NCBI GenBank assembly: GCA_030248195.1
Contig: JASAND010022323.1
Span: 29,725 to 93,724 of the forward strand
Reading direction: 5' to 3'
Length of the DNA: 64,000 bases
DNA from: Trissonchulus latispiculum
Lineage: Eukaryota; Nematoda; Enoplea; Enoplida; Ironidae
A program made the position numbers and the translations under genes. Below are positions 11,752 to 22,800 of this stretch, piece by piece; the first letter of the stretch is position 1; every line of letters begins with the position of its first letter. Under the pieces are notes generated by a model. It saw only the letters and a list, made by a program, of their open reading frames with translations. It did no database searches and was not told where the DNA came from.

Positions 11752-14145
11752 TAGTGTAGTGATGTGGATCGGATCGGCGGATCGGATCGGATCGACCGAT
11801 CCGGGGTCGGATCGGATCGGATCGGATCGACAAATTTTCGGATCGGATCGGCCGGATCGGATCGGCTTGATTTTTCCGGATCGCCGATCCGGCAAATGAG
11901 GCAAAATTCGGAAGTTTGTACCAATTTTTACAATATTACAAACTTTCTTCAAAGAAATTATCAAAATTTTTCATCTGAATTTTGTTCAACTGTTGAATTT
12001 TTCGTTGTTAATGTGAATTTTTTGATGTTAACGTTTTGCTTTACTTTCTTTCTCTGTATAAACATATAATTTTTGTCTGCATATGTAAAAACAATCTAAT
12101 GGAATGGCTCTCTAATATTTTCTGCTAATTAATTTTTGCACAGTCCGCTCCGCATTGTAAATTCAGTGACGCTGACTGCCGAGAGTGTGCTTATTCTGGT
12201 ATGTTTTTATTAAAGAAATTTTTAATGATAACCATGTTGTGAGAATTAAAGAAATTAAAATCCGGAAATTTTGAAAAACCAAAAACTCCGAACGTTAGGT
12301 GCATAATTGGTTGCAAAGGTTGCAAGCATAGGATAACGTGGGAGGAGAATGAATGGGTGCAGACACCATCAGACAGAAAGACAAACAACGGGCAGGCACC
12401 TCGCCGAGACGGAAAAGGTATACCCCTAAGCAATTTTTACCAAAAATTCTAATGTTTCATCCAATTTTAACGATTTTTCCAAAATTCTTAAAAATCGCTA
12501 AAAATCTTCACTTTTAACTTATCTTGGCCAAGCATACTGAAACTTTGTCAATTTTTCATATTTCGGGGTAGACCCTTTTAAAATGTTTGGAATTTTTCAG
12601 GGATAGGTAAACCCTTCGCTTCGCCAGAGTCGGGGAAGACACCTCCCCCAGAATTGGACCCCGTGTTAATGTATAGGGGAAGTTGCCCAAATATGGCCAA
12701 ATCCGATTTTAGCACAGAAAGATAGGAGAAAAAAGTTTCCTAATATGGACACCTGGGTTCCTAATATGGACAAGAGGTGCCAAATATGGACACACGCTTT
12801 ATCATAGCGGCAACATCAAAGCATTTTTGTAAAAACGCTAAAATATGGTATTTTCAAAAACAAAACAATATTTGAAACATTGTGTTCAACCTCTGAGACT
12901 GTATTATGCTTCATTAAACAATTGTTAGTTTTAAAATTTGTACAATAACGGTTTACTACTAATTCAACTGAAATCATCAGTTTTTAAGCAAATTTTTTAT
13001 GAATAATTACATCAAAAGTTCATTTATCAATTCGCCAAAGCTCTTACTTTAAGATTTCAAGCAAAAATCAGCCAGATCTTACAACTGAGAAACCCGTGTT
13101 TTTACATGTAAAATAGGTTAGATTTTACATTGACCATATTTGGGCCCTCACGAAATTTCGGCTGGCCATGTTAGGGCACATCGTTGAAAATGGCACCTAA
13201 ATTAGTTCTCCTGCACAAAAAATTTTACTGGGTCAACTTTAAGTTCCGGCCGCATAAAGTAACTGGTTTGAAAATCAAAAGTTGACTAAAATTAGAAAAC
13301 AATTCTTGTTTAATTTAATACTGGACAGTTTTTGCTGAAAGTTGGCCACTCTAATAGCAACATGTATATCTCGCTACTGCGAAAGTTTTATTTCAATTCA
13401 CCTTGATAAGCAACCTACACAACTATCCAAATTCAACGTTGGCCATATTCGGCACTTGGCCATATTTGGGCAACTTCCCCTATATGTTAATGTACGGTTG
13501 TAAAAGCAAAATTATATATATACGCCGCGGAACCAGCTCTATTTGATAACGGAAATAAAATTTTCAATTAGTATAGATTTTAGCAAATCATTGAATATTT
13601 CAATAAAATCCGGGATTCCAAATTATTTCCTGATTTTAATTGTTTCCGGATTTCCTTTCCGAACGATTTTGAAAATATATATACATTGCCTATAAATCTA
13701 TAAAACTATAAATGTATTCTTAAGCTTCCAATAAGTGACCAAAGTTTGTACGCCTATTTTTGGTCTTGCACACCTTGTTTCTTCAACGTTTCATCTTTTT
13801 TATATAGTCCTCACTAGATGTTGAACTACCAAGCAAAGGAAATCGTTGTTTTTAAAGGTACATAACTACACAGCATTCTGCAGCTGAAGTTTCTGATACG
13901 GACTTTCAGAATAATTCAATAAGATTCCGATGCGAAGTTTGATCAAAACTTTTGCAAAATAATGGAAAACGGGAAGGTATAGCAGTTTAAGTGTCTACAA
14001 TTGAAAATTAAAATTATGGTCGGATCGGATCGGATCGGTCCGATCCGGGGGTGGATCGGATCGGATCGGATCGGATCGCCGCCCAATTGGCGGATCGGAT
14101 CGGTAGGTGATTTTGGCTGCCGATCCGATCCGATCCACATCACTA
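11752..14145. mobile_element. Inner hAT-like element of the same family, nested
   Basis: This element lies inside the outer one and is flanked by a perfect 8-bp duplication, GTTAGTCC (11744-11751 and 14146-14153). The right end reads GGATCCACATCACTA-like (14130-14145). The left end is TAGTGTAGTGATGTGG, i.e. the family end with an extra TAGTG. GGATCGG clusters lie at 11765-11890 and 14020-14130. The interior codes for nothing recognisable and holds a third element at 12672-13484. Confidence 0.82.
12672..13484. mobile_element. Third-level nested element, TATAGGGG ends
   Basis: Ends are TATAGGGGAAGTTGCCCAAA on the left and its reverse complement on the right, an inverted repeat of about 27 bp. 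Exact 8-bp direct repeats TGTTAATG lie at 12664-12671 and 13485-13492. The phrase 'AATATGGCC/CAAATATGGACA' recurs through the left arm and 'GGCCATATTTGGG' through the right. There is no coding capacity. Confidence 0.85.
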
Positions 14146-15101
14146 GTTAGTCCAATATTATCCTTCTACCAACCAAACTTGTTTTCGGTTTTGAGTCTCT
14201 CAAACTTAGCATTCAGTACGTAACAACTTATTACAGGAATCTAATACTTTTACATGCTATATAATTTTATGCAATGCATCTGCCATCTGGCATCAAAGTG
14301 TAGAAGCAAGACACGCTGTTAGTATGCTGCTAAGTAGTAATGAAAAATGAATTAATAAATGAATTAATGCATACCTAACTCTCTATAATTAATGTTGCTT
14401 ACTGTTGTCAGAATTTCGGGTGAAGTTTTGTGGTTGAACTCTTTGTGGCTTTATTCCAAAACCCGAAAGAGTCAAACTCAATGGTCATACAAAATTTACT
14501 TCCCGCAATGTTTATAAAAGCTTTTAGTCTGTTTTCGCTGTACAAGCTTCAGATTCAGTTTCTGAGAAAAAATGTTAGTTTGATCGGCGATCCAAAAAAT
14601 TACAACTTCAATTTCGGTGTCTCGAACATCAAGTTAATAAATTTTACTGGAATGAAATTATATAAATTATCAAAATTATAGTTTTAACTGATATGTTAAA
14701 TTTGTATTATCTAAAATTGGTAATGTTGGTGATTAAACTTGTATGTTGGTAGGCAGGCAGGCCGCGATCATTATCTGCCTAACTATTTTGAGTAATTTTA
14801 CTTCTTTTGCTTAATTTACATAATTTAACACAATTGTGCTTTAGTATTTCGGAATGATAAAATGAAGAAATTTTAGTGAAACTAGTGTGTAAGATATGTT
14901 TGACAAGGCAAAAACCTACTTTAAATGTAGTTCCATTTAGCTTTTTGAAAGAATCATTTCGGATCGCCGGATCGGATCGGATCGACCGATCCAGGACCCG
15001 GATCGGATCGGATCGGATCGGATCGACAAATAATTTTGCTGGATCGGATCGGTTAAATTTTTAGCTGCCGATCCGATCCGATCCACATCACTATTAGAGA
15101 A

Positions 15102-15755
15102 GGCCATGTGAACAACTACAGATCATAACCACGTGAGTTTCTTTATGGTATTATACTATGTCCATGCATTGCTGCCAAGTGAGTCGCCGCTAAACAAACG
15201 CTAAAGATTAGCTCTTGTTTAGCTGATCATTGGGTCTTCGAATTAGCAAATGCTTAACAAATAGTTAATCACATTTGATGCAAACGGCCGTAAGCCAAAT
15301 TTCAGGTTGAAACCATATACAGCACTGGAGCCTATAGCCTGATGCAACGTCGTCAAATGGAATCATCCAAGTGGATTTACATGCTAGGATAATGGAATGT
15401 CCGCAAAGCATCGGATTACCACTTCCACGCATGCAACTCTGCTGAATGTTTTGTGTCCGTGACCTTCATCTCTCCGCCTCTTGCCTGCCACTTTGCGGAC
15501 CGCGGAAAGCAGCACATAAGTTCTCTATGAGTGTCTGTCTAATAGTGCTGTTCTAAGCACCTCGATAAAAGACACATCCTTGGCCAGAGCATAATATTGA
15601 GGGTGACAGATGTCATGTCAGGTTCGCGATTGGCTATCTACTGAAATCGGGTAGTTCCGAAAATTAAGATCAGATAGGGTGGAGATCATTTGGATTTTTC
15701 GGAAGGAGTTTTGAACTTAGGAAACGGAAAGCTCCATTTCAGATTTTCATTTTTA
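15102..15755. other. No gene recognised
   Basis: Unique-looking AT-rich sequence with no ORF of note and no repeat structure that I could define. Confidence 0.35.
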
Positions 15756-15756
15756 T

Positions 15757-16515
15757 TATACTCTTAGAAATGTTCCAGTAGAAACTACAGGAATCACTTT
15801 TGTAGATGATAAATACAAAAGTTTTTGTAGAAATTACAGGTTAACTCTTGCAATTTCCACAGGACATCGTTGCTAGTTTTTAACGGACATGCCTTGGTAG
15901 AATTGGATAAAAGTTAGACCAGTATATATTCAATACAAGTGAAACCTGTAGTTTTCACTGGTTTACAGGTTTACTCTACAGGAAAATGCTCGATACGCTG
16001 ATAACGCAAACTGAGTATATATAAGGGCGACACTACGACAGTGATCATAATTTTTGAAGACTGAAATTTTTGGATTTTTTCAAATTTTCAGTCTTTCAAC
16101 ACCCGGTGGCGGTGGGTTAATTTTTTGTAAATTCCTACCGAAAATATTTTAGGAGCGGCCGCCCCCCGCACCTGCCCCCCCCTTTTTGAAATCACAGGCC
16201 GCTCCGGTAAAATTTACAGGTTTGTCTTGTAAAACCTACTGGTTTGGTATCTGATTCAGGATTGTCAAAAAAGTCGAACAAAACTACAGATTGCTTTAGT
16301 ATTTTCTACAGGAAGCTCTTGTAAGAAAAACTGCATTTTCTACGGGAAACTCCTGGGATTTTTACTATTCGAGAGGCCGGTAAAAAACACAAAAGTTACT
16401 TTTGTGGAAAATACAGGAAGCTCCGCTAGTGACTGACCGCACAGGAGTACTTTTGTAGAAAACTACAAGAACTCCTGTATATAATTGTCTTTTTAAGAGT
16501 GTAGAAATAGACGTC
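15757..16515. mobile_element. Foldback element, CTACAGG-rich arms
   Basis: The left end, TACTCTTAGAAATGTTCCAGTA, and the right end, which reads inward as TACACTCTTAAAAAG, form a short inverted repeat. Both arms are filled with variants of 'TGTAGAAA(T/A)(T/A)ACAGG' and 'CTACAGG', inverted between arms. The termini resemble those at 57391 and 63655 (TACACTCTTAGAAA), so this is a relative of that larger foldback family. I found no clear target duplication. Confidence 0.55.
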
Positions 16516-16761
16516 AAGGGTGTGATAATCTGTTGTAAACATGGCTTGAGGCGTTTGCTGCTCAAATTAACGTTTTCGGAACTCACAACTCCAGTCCAGA
16601 TCTACCACGTCATGGTAGTCCAAGGTAGTCTAGGTGGGCTACCGTGCCCAGGATATACCCTTGGGCTCCGTAGCACCAAGAGTACATTATACATAAGAGT
16701 GTGACAAGGGTCACACTATGTTATCAGCTCGCGAGCCATGCTCTGTGGCTCTGTGCGCTAA

Positions 16762-16874
16762 CGCTGTCACGGTGCAAATCTTCCCTCCGGAAATTTTGCA
16801 CCGGTTCAAATCCCCCCCTCCCCGGAAATTTTGCACCGGTGCAAAACTTCCCCCGGTGGAAGATTTGCACCAGC
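16762..16874. repeat. Short compound palindrome (GGTGCAAATCTTCC)
   Basis: GGTGCAAATCTTCC on the left pairs with GGAAGATTTGCACC on the right (near 16855-16870). Inside, CGGAAATTTTGCACCGG occurs twice. The 68-codon ORF here is a by-product of the repeat. Confidence 0.5.
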
Positions 16875-17318
16875 TGCCAGAGCGACCGTGAAGTTAGCAA
16901 GACATGATTCAAAAGTTTTGGGAACTATTTAAGATTAATTCTAACAATTCTACGTTTTATTTTTCTCCAGTCACTTGTTTTTAATAGATGAAGTAATAGT
17001 TCAATTCATCGCCAAACCTGCTGTTTTGGCAGTCTTAATTATTTGATTGAACTGTAATAAAACTTAGGCAAAATTGTGTCGAATTATGAATTAAATTCAA
17101 GAAATACAATAAACCGAAATAACCTGCATCTTGCATTTGAATTTTATAACGTTCAATGACTGAAACCTGGCTAGGATCAATTGAGCATTATCCTCGTCTA
17201 CCTCTTTGGGGGTGGATAAACTTCATTTGGAAACACTTGTATTCATAACATTCCTAGACGTGTTTGGTTTATCGAAATTCTGAAATTCGAAATCTGCATC
17301 GAAATTCATTTTCAATTT

Positions 17319-17378
17319 AGCTTTTCGTTAGCTTATATATTGTAAGATGAAGATGTTAGATTGAGCTAACGAAAAGCT
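17319..17378. repeat. 15-bp perfect inverted repeat
   Basis: AGCTTTTCGTTAGCT (17319-17333) and its exact reverse complement (17364-17378) are separated by 30 bp. Function unknown. It lies in otherwise featureless AT-rich sequence left of the giant retroelement. Confidence 0.5.
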
Positions 17379-17775
17379 GTACAAAAATTAATCTCAGGTT
17401 CGCGTTCAACGCTTCTGAAACCCCCTGGAACCAACATTTGAGCAAAAATGGTGGCAAACTTTTTGTTTCCCGTTTGTCTGCCCCTGAAAATCAAGAATTT
17501 AATTTTTAAAATTTTTAAAACGTTGATTGAAAGTGCGCACAATTGCATTCTCACCAAATTTTAAGATAATGAATCAATAATAGATAAATTAAAACTTCAA
17601 ATTGATTAAAATATTAAATTTTTGAATTTACCTTGAATTTGCCTTTATTTCTAGACGTCCTCCAGTTGGGGGGAGTGATAAAGTGCAATTAAGGCTTGGG
17701 GGATAAAGTTTAATCCTAGTTCTTCCAAACATTTTTCTTGCTTTCGTAACCAATTATTATTGCTATTTTACTATG

Positions 17776-18537
17776 TGTAGCGGTACCAGAGTGAAACTAG
17801 CCTAACACAAAAGTACCGTTACCCCGCGAGAGCAACTCAAGCGAGGAGACCGTGGCACAAGTGAATAACACACCAACCGCGCAGGAGCCGGCCGGGGAAG
17901 CCTCGCCAAATAAATAGCCCTAGTGAGTGGGTGACACCCGCTCACCTCAGAAATAACACTAAACTAACCTAGGAGCTCAGTAAGACCTACCAAAAGTACA
18001 CACAGCTAGTGGAGATATTTAATACGTACAACAAGTATTATGGAAATATAGCAAATATGAAATATAACAAGTATATAAATTTAGGGGGGCGAAGGCCCAA
18101 CTGACAAACAGTTATACAGTAAATAAACTAACACACACACAAACTCACCAACACACTTTATATGGGCGAAGCCCCGCTAACGTACCAAATACAAAGGCCC
18201 ACTGAAGATAGACAGGGGGAGAAACTGTATACAGGAGAGATAGGGAGAGCAGAGAGAGATAGCAACTGTACTGTACAAGGGAAAACCCACAACTGAAAGG
18301 GGGAGAAGTTTGACGGATAACCCCCTCCCAAGAGAAGCGCCCTCTAGCTGGGGTGTCCCAATCATGTAGCTCCAAGGGGGGACCCCACCCAACCAAACCT
18401 ATCCTATAGGTGGAGCTACATGACACGTGAAGGAATGCTTGCTGACTAGGCAAGCCAACTATTAGCTAAGTAAAGTGATTTCGTAATATTGAGAATAACG
18501 AAAAGGTTGACCGTTACAGTCAGCCTCTTGCGTTACA
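17776..18537 (-). repeat. 3' LTR of the giant element
   Basis: On the element's strand it reads TGTAACGC...CCGCTACA (TG...CA). It matches 36000-36758 along its whole length. It contains a TATA box on the minus strand (CCCATATAAAG, 18156-18166), an ATTAAA-type signal (minus strand, near 18017) and a 12-bp inverted repeat (CATGTAGCTCCA/TGGAGCTACATG, 18363-18421). The outer parts are essentially identical to the other LTR, while the middle (about 18003-18285) holds nearly all the differences. Confidence 0.95.
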
Positions 18538-18548
18538 TCTCCCCAGGG
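18538..18548 (-). promoter_or_regulatory. Polypurine tract of the giant element
   Basis: On the minus strand, CCCTGGGGAGA runs directly into the TGTAACGC start of the 3' LTR, as needed for plus-strand DNA priming. Confidence 0.6.
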
Positions 18549-19878
18549 CTCGCCGTCCGAACTCCTGAGAGGACTGACCGTACGGCGCTTGGTACGTGAG
18601 CGTCGCTCCCACAAACAATTTAAAAAGCACTTTACGCTGAAAAAACTATTGCAAATGTATACGTACACAAAAAACAAATAAATATACTAGAAATACTAGT
18701 AACAGTAGAAAAAACACAAGTACATACGTACGTAAAGCAATACAAAAATACACGTATTTGGTAGAAACCGTAGAAAAAAAACCGTACAAGTAGTAGAAAT
18801 TGAAGAAACTGAATATGAAAATACCCAAGAAATTTCTCAAGGGAAGAGGGCTCACCCTCCTGATGGAAATAAATTCAAACAGTGTGTATATAATAAATGA
18901 AGCGCTAAGAAAATTAGATAAATAAGTTAAATTTATACTTGACATACCAAGGGTTAGCGCTTATCACACGATCACCCTGGATGCAAGTTACGTATATAAT
19001 TAACAAGTAACTATAAAAGGACACACTGTAGGGTGATGCCCTATTTGGGTGTAACCCATCCTATTGGACAAGTTGGTATTTTCATACAAATTTATGCATG
19101 GCAGAGCCATGATGGCAACTAGTATATGATACGTATACAAAATAAAGCTGCATAGGGTTGTACCCTGCAAAAACAAATGGCAGTATATATTGGAATGACA
19201 AAATACACAACAAAAAATAAGTAGCACAAATTAAGTAAGGCTATATATAAAGCACACAGATTATGAGCAAATATTATGCATTGGCAATGAAAAACTCGAA
19301 CAAGTATGCAAAATTAACCAGTACTGAAAAAACAAAATATGGACTGTAGCAAGATTCAACAAAACTAGACTAAATGTACTAATTAACAAGACTACGAATC
19401 TACAAAACACTAGTATATACGAGATATATAAAGCTCGACAAAACCAACAAGAAGAATTCCAAGTTCAAAAACCAATACAAAATACTATACGAATTACTAG
19501 AAAACACACAAGAAATTACAGGTTCGAATTCGACTAGTCAAAGACACGAGTGATAAAACAAGACAAAATAATATACGTATACTAAAGCGTCACTTTCGCA
19601 AAAACACATACAAAATATCAAAATGAGGTAAAACAATAGATCTATATATGGATCAGGATCATCAGATCAAGTGAAAATAGTCACATCCGAGAATTGGAAT
19701 TCGGCGTCGCCGGTCCATTTGGGGTGGAATGGAACAAAGGCTAGACCAAATCCAAGGAAAAAAGTCATAATGATGGTAGGATCAGGAAAACAGGTCCAAA
19801 ACAGTGAATTTCGGTACGACCAGTCACTGATCAGGGAAGAAAGTCCGAGAAGGCCGGGCCGAAGTGGGCAAAGCCCCC
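18549..19878 (-). other. 3' untranslated region of the giant element
   Basis: About 1.3 kb of AT-rich sequence between the stop of the 2318-codon ORF and the polypurine tract. The minus-strand ORFs here (for example 99 codons at 18646-18945) are T-rich and hydrophobic and are not credible genes. The sharp drop in G+C relative to the adjacent ORF is visible by eye. Confidence 0.5.
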
Positions 19879-22800
19879 TCAGTATTCGACCATAATAATG
19901 TCCTCAGGGCGATGGTCATCCCGCGGACGGGGTTCCAATGGATTGGAAATCAGGATATAGGCCGCCGGAGAATAGACGTTCTTCTCCTGACCTTCGGGCG
20001 CGCATCCCATGATATGGATCCCATGACGATTGGGTCCGAGGTCAATCGGCTGGTTTCGAAGCACAGCCGGCGCGTCCTTACGATGGAAAGGCGGCGCGGG
20101 CTTTCCTTGACGATAATTCTCGGCTGCTGCCTGGATGCGTTGACGGACGACCTGGCGATAGGCCTCCATCTCATCGTCCGGCAGGGGTTGTCGGTTGTAC
20201 CGGTCAACCCAAAGCTCATCCGGACCGGCTTGCATGAACCACAAGCCCATTTCCGTGTAGAGACAGCCTTGGATATTCCGACCATCCCATCGATCCGGGT
20301 CGAAGATCCAATTTTCTCGCCCATAGGTACGGATGTCATCCGGCCTCAGGTCCTGGCGGAGTCGGGCGCCGATGCCCCACCATGGATCCTGTGAAGCTTT
20401 CCCATACAAGCAACCGATCGTTTCGACCAGCTCGTCCTGCATTTCCGGGGAATTGTACAAGGCGTGATACATGATCAGGCGCTGGGTCAACTGATCGGCC
20501 CCAGATTGCCACATCTGAAGGCGACACGGATGGTAGGCAGCCATCAGTCGATCCGTCTCGCGCTTAATGGTGTAACCATCCGCCTGGCTTTCTCGCCACA
20601 CCAGCTCGCAGACGTCCTCGGCATTGCAGTGCCAGCCCTTTCGGCCCTGGTACAAATGTTCCTTTGTACGGACGTACTGGCCCTGGAACTGCTCGACAGG
20701 CAATGACAAGAACCGCTTGTGGTGGTACATGAAAGAAAATGGATAGTGATGGCGGATGTAGAAATAGAGGAACCGCTCCCCTTCCACGTCGGTGATACCG
20801 ATCACGTGAGGGCGGTGGTACAGCTTCATCGCCTTCTGGATAGTCAAGCATCGCAAACGCAGTCGGCGGGAATGCATGCTGCAGGCATAGAAGTGGGCGG
20901 CTCTTCGCTTACCCAGCAAATGCGGATACCGAAACATCTCGGGGACAAGAGCTGCCACCGCGAGAATATTCGCCCAACGATCATTCGAGCCGATGCGATC
21001 GACTATGACCTCGGGATAGACATCCCCATTCGGAAAGCAGTACGGATGAATCTTCCAATTGGACCGAGACATCGGTTTCCGGTTGGCATCCAAACCAGAA
21101 ATCGGTCTCATAGTGACCCGCTCCGTCAAATCCGGGTCGATCTCCTTCATATGGTTATACAGATAATTGTCAATGAAGTCATCTGGAAGTCGAGGCGCCG
21201 TCTCAGCATTCTCCACCAACCAATTGAGCACAACCCGACGCAAAAGCTGGATCCACGGATGCAATTCGACCCAGTGGTGATCCCCAGGCACGCTGGTTGC
21301 CCGCCAGCGGCCGGAAAAGTCCCGTTGGTATACCACCGGCTTAGCAGGATTCGACGCCTGGACGATAGCATCGATTTCCGCTTGAGTCGGCTGCTCAATC
21401 ACGAATGGCTCATAGACTGGAACCGTCACTCCTCGCCGAACCCGTTCACCCATGTCCTCGTTCTTCATTTCGCAGAGGACCGTCGCCAGGAATACCCGAA
21501 AGGGAGGAAAATTGTCCTTGGTGTAGTTATCGGGATATTCCGGTGGTAAAGTTCGCACGACTTGCCTTTTCCCAGGCCCCGGTGTAACCGTCACCGTCGG
21601 TAGCGAATATCGCTTACTGGTCGGCGATTCGAACCGTCCCTTCTGAATCGGGGTCGAGGTCCGACGATGGCCACGACCCTTTCGGCGATCATCAGATGTC
21701 GGATAGGCCGGGGGTCGGTCTCTCGACGAACGACGGCGATCCTTCGTCGGCGTCGTAGCCGACCGTCTGTCGGCCTCACGTCGGCGTTCTCGACTCGCTG
21801 CACGTTTGATGTCTTCTTGCGTGTATCGTGATCCAGACCTGCGATCGCGAGGCGGAGTCGGCGAGCGATATCGAGCACCGCTCGGCGAACGTTCGCGACG
21901 CTGACGATGCGACGACGACGTACGCTCCCGCAACTCGATCGAAGGCGGAGGTTTCGATCCTTCTCGACGCTGAGACTGACGAGACGTCGATTTGGCATCA
22001 CGGGTATCGCGAGTTCCAGTGTCCCTGGGCCCAAATCTGGATGGACCGGGCGTAGCCCCCTCGGATGGGCGGTGTCGGCCCCGATCGGACGAATCCAGTC
22101 GGCGACCTCGACCGCGAGACGACCAGGTCCTGCCCGTCCGAGTCGACAAGTCAGAACCCGATTCCGATCGCGAAGAGCCACGACCACGACCACTTCCAGG
22201 AACCGCTGGGTCCAAGTCCATGCCGACGACCGCAGTCGGCTTTCGGGACGTAGATGGTTCCGATTTCTTCTTAGTCGGCGAAGGCTGAGATTTCGGTTGT
22301 TGTAGCGCCTTCTGAGCAGGTTTCTCATCCCGGGCGTCGCCCTCTGAAGGTTCCAAACGTCGGCTTTTGGCGGCCGACCGAGCCGTAGATGTCGACGGGG
22401 TCGAAGTAGTCAAGCGTTGCCCCACCAAAGACGGAGCAGTAGGTACCACAGGTCGGACCGGGACAGTCTGTCGGGTGACCACCATCGATGGAGCGGTCGA
22501 GGATGGGAGCACCAGCTCCTCCTTGGGGACCAAAAGGGTCTGAGGTGCCGGCAGTCGCCGACTAGGCCGCTGATATAGTCCCTCATATTCCCGCATCACC
22601 TCCACCGGGTTCATCCCCTGAAGGTCAATGTCGTCCATTACCTGTTGGACCATCTGTCGTTGGGCGGCAACCAATTTCATCGGCTCAATAACCCGAGAAA
22701 AATTGGTGTCGCCGATGATCAAGATGTTCAAAGTGTTCACAAAAGGAAGGACCCCATACGTCGCCGTACACCCTTCAGGACGATGGCTACGCCGGCGATA

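Larger units (their letters stand above)
11517..15093. mobile_element. Outer non-autonomous hAT-like element with GGATC-rich ends
   Basis: Terminal inverted repeats begin TAGTGATGTGGATCGG on the left and, reverse-complemented, the same on the right (15078-15093). The element is flanked by a perfect 8-bp duplication, TTAGAGAA. The TAGTG start and 8-bp duplication are typical of hAT transposons. Subterminal regions (11530-11650 and 14960-15080) are dense with GGATCGG and its reverse complement, the usual type of transposase-binding region. No transposase ORF is visible. The element is interrupted by a second copy of the same family at 11752-14145. Confidence 0.85.

Noticed and set aside
11524..11964. 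ORFs encoding SDRIGSDRIG-like peptides
   Set aside because: Translation of GGATCGG subterminal repeats of a transposon; present in several frames and on both strands.
16795..16820. GGTTCAAATCC as a tRNA T-arm / B box
   Set aside because: It lies in a small palindrome with no cloverleaf, A box or acceptor stem around it.
22680..22730. IIGDTN (near residue 1375 of the giant ORF) as an SGNH/GDSL block I
   Set aside because: The nucleophile Ser is Thr, and no block III or DxxH follows within the expected distance.
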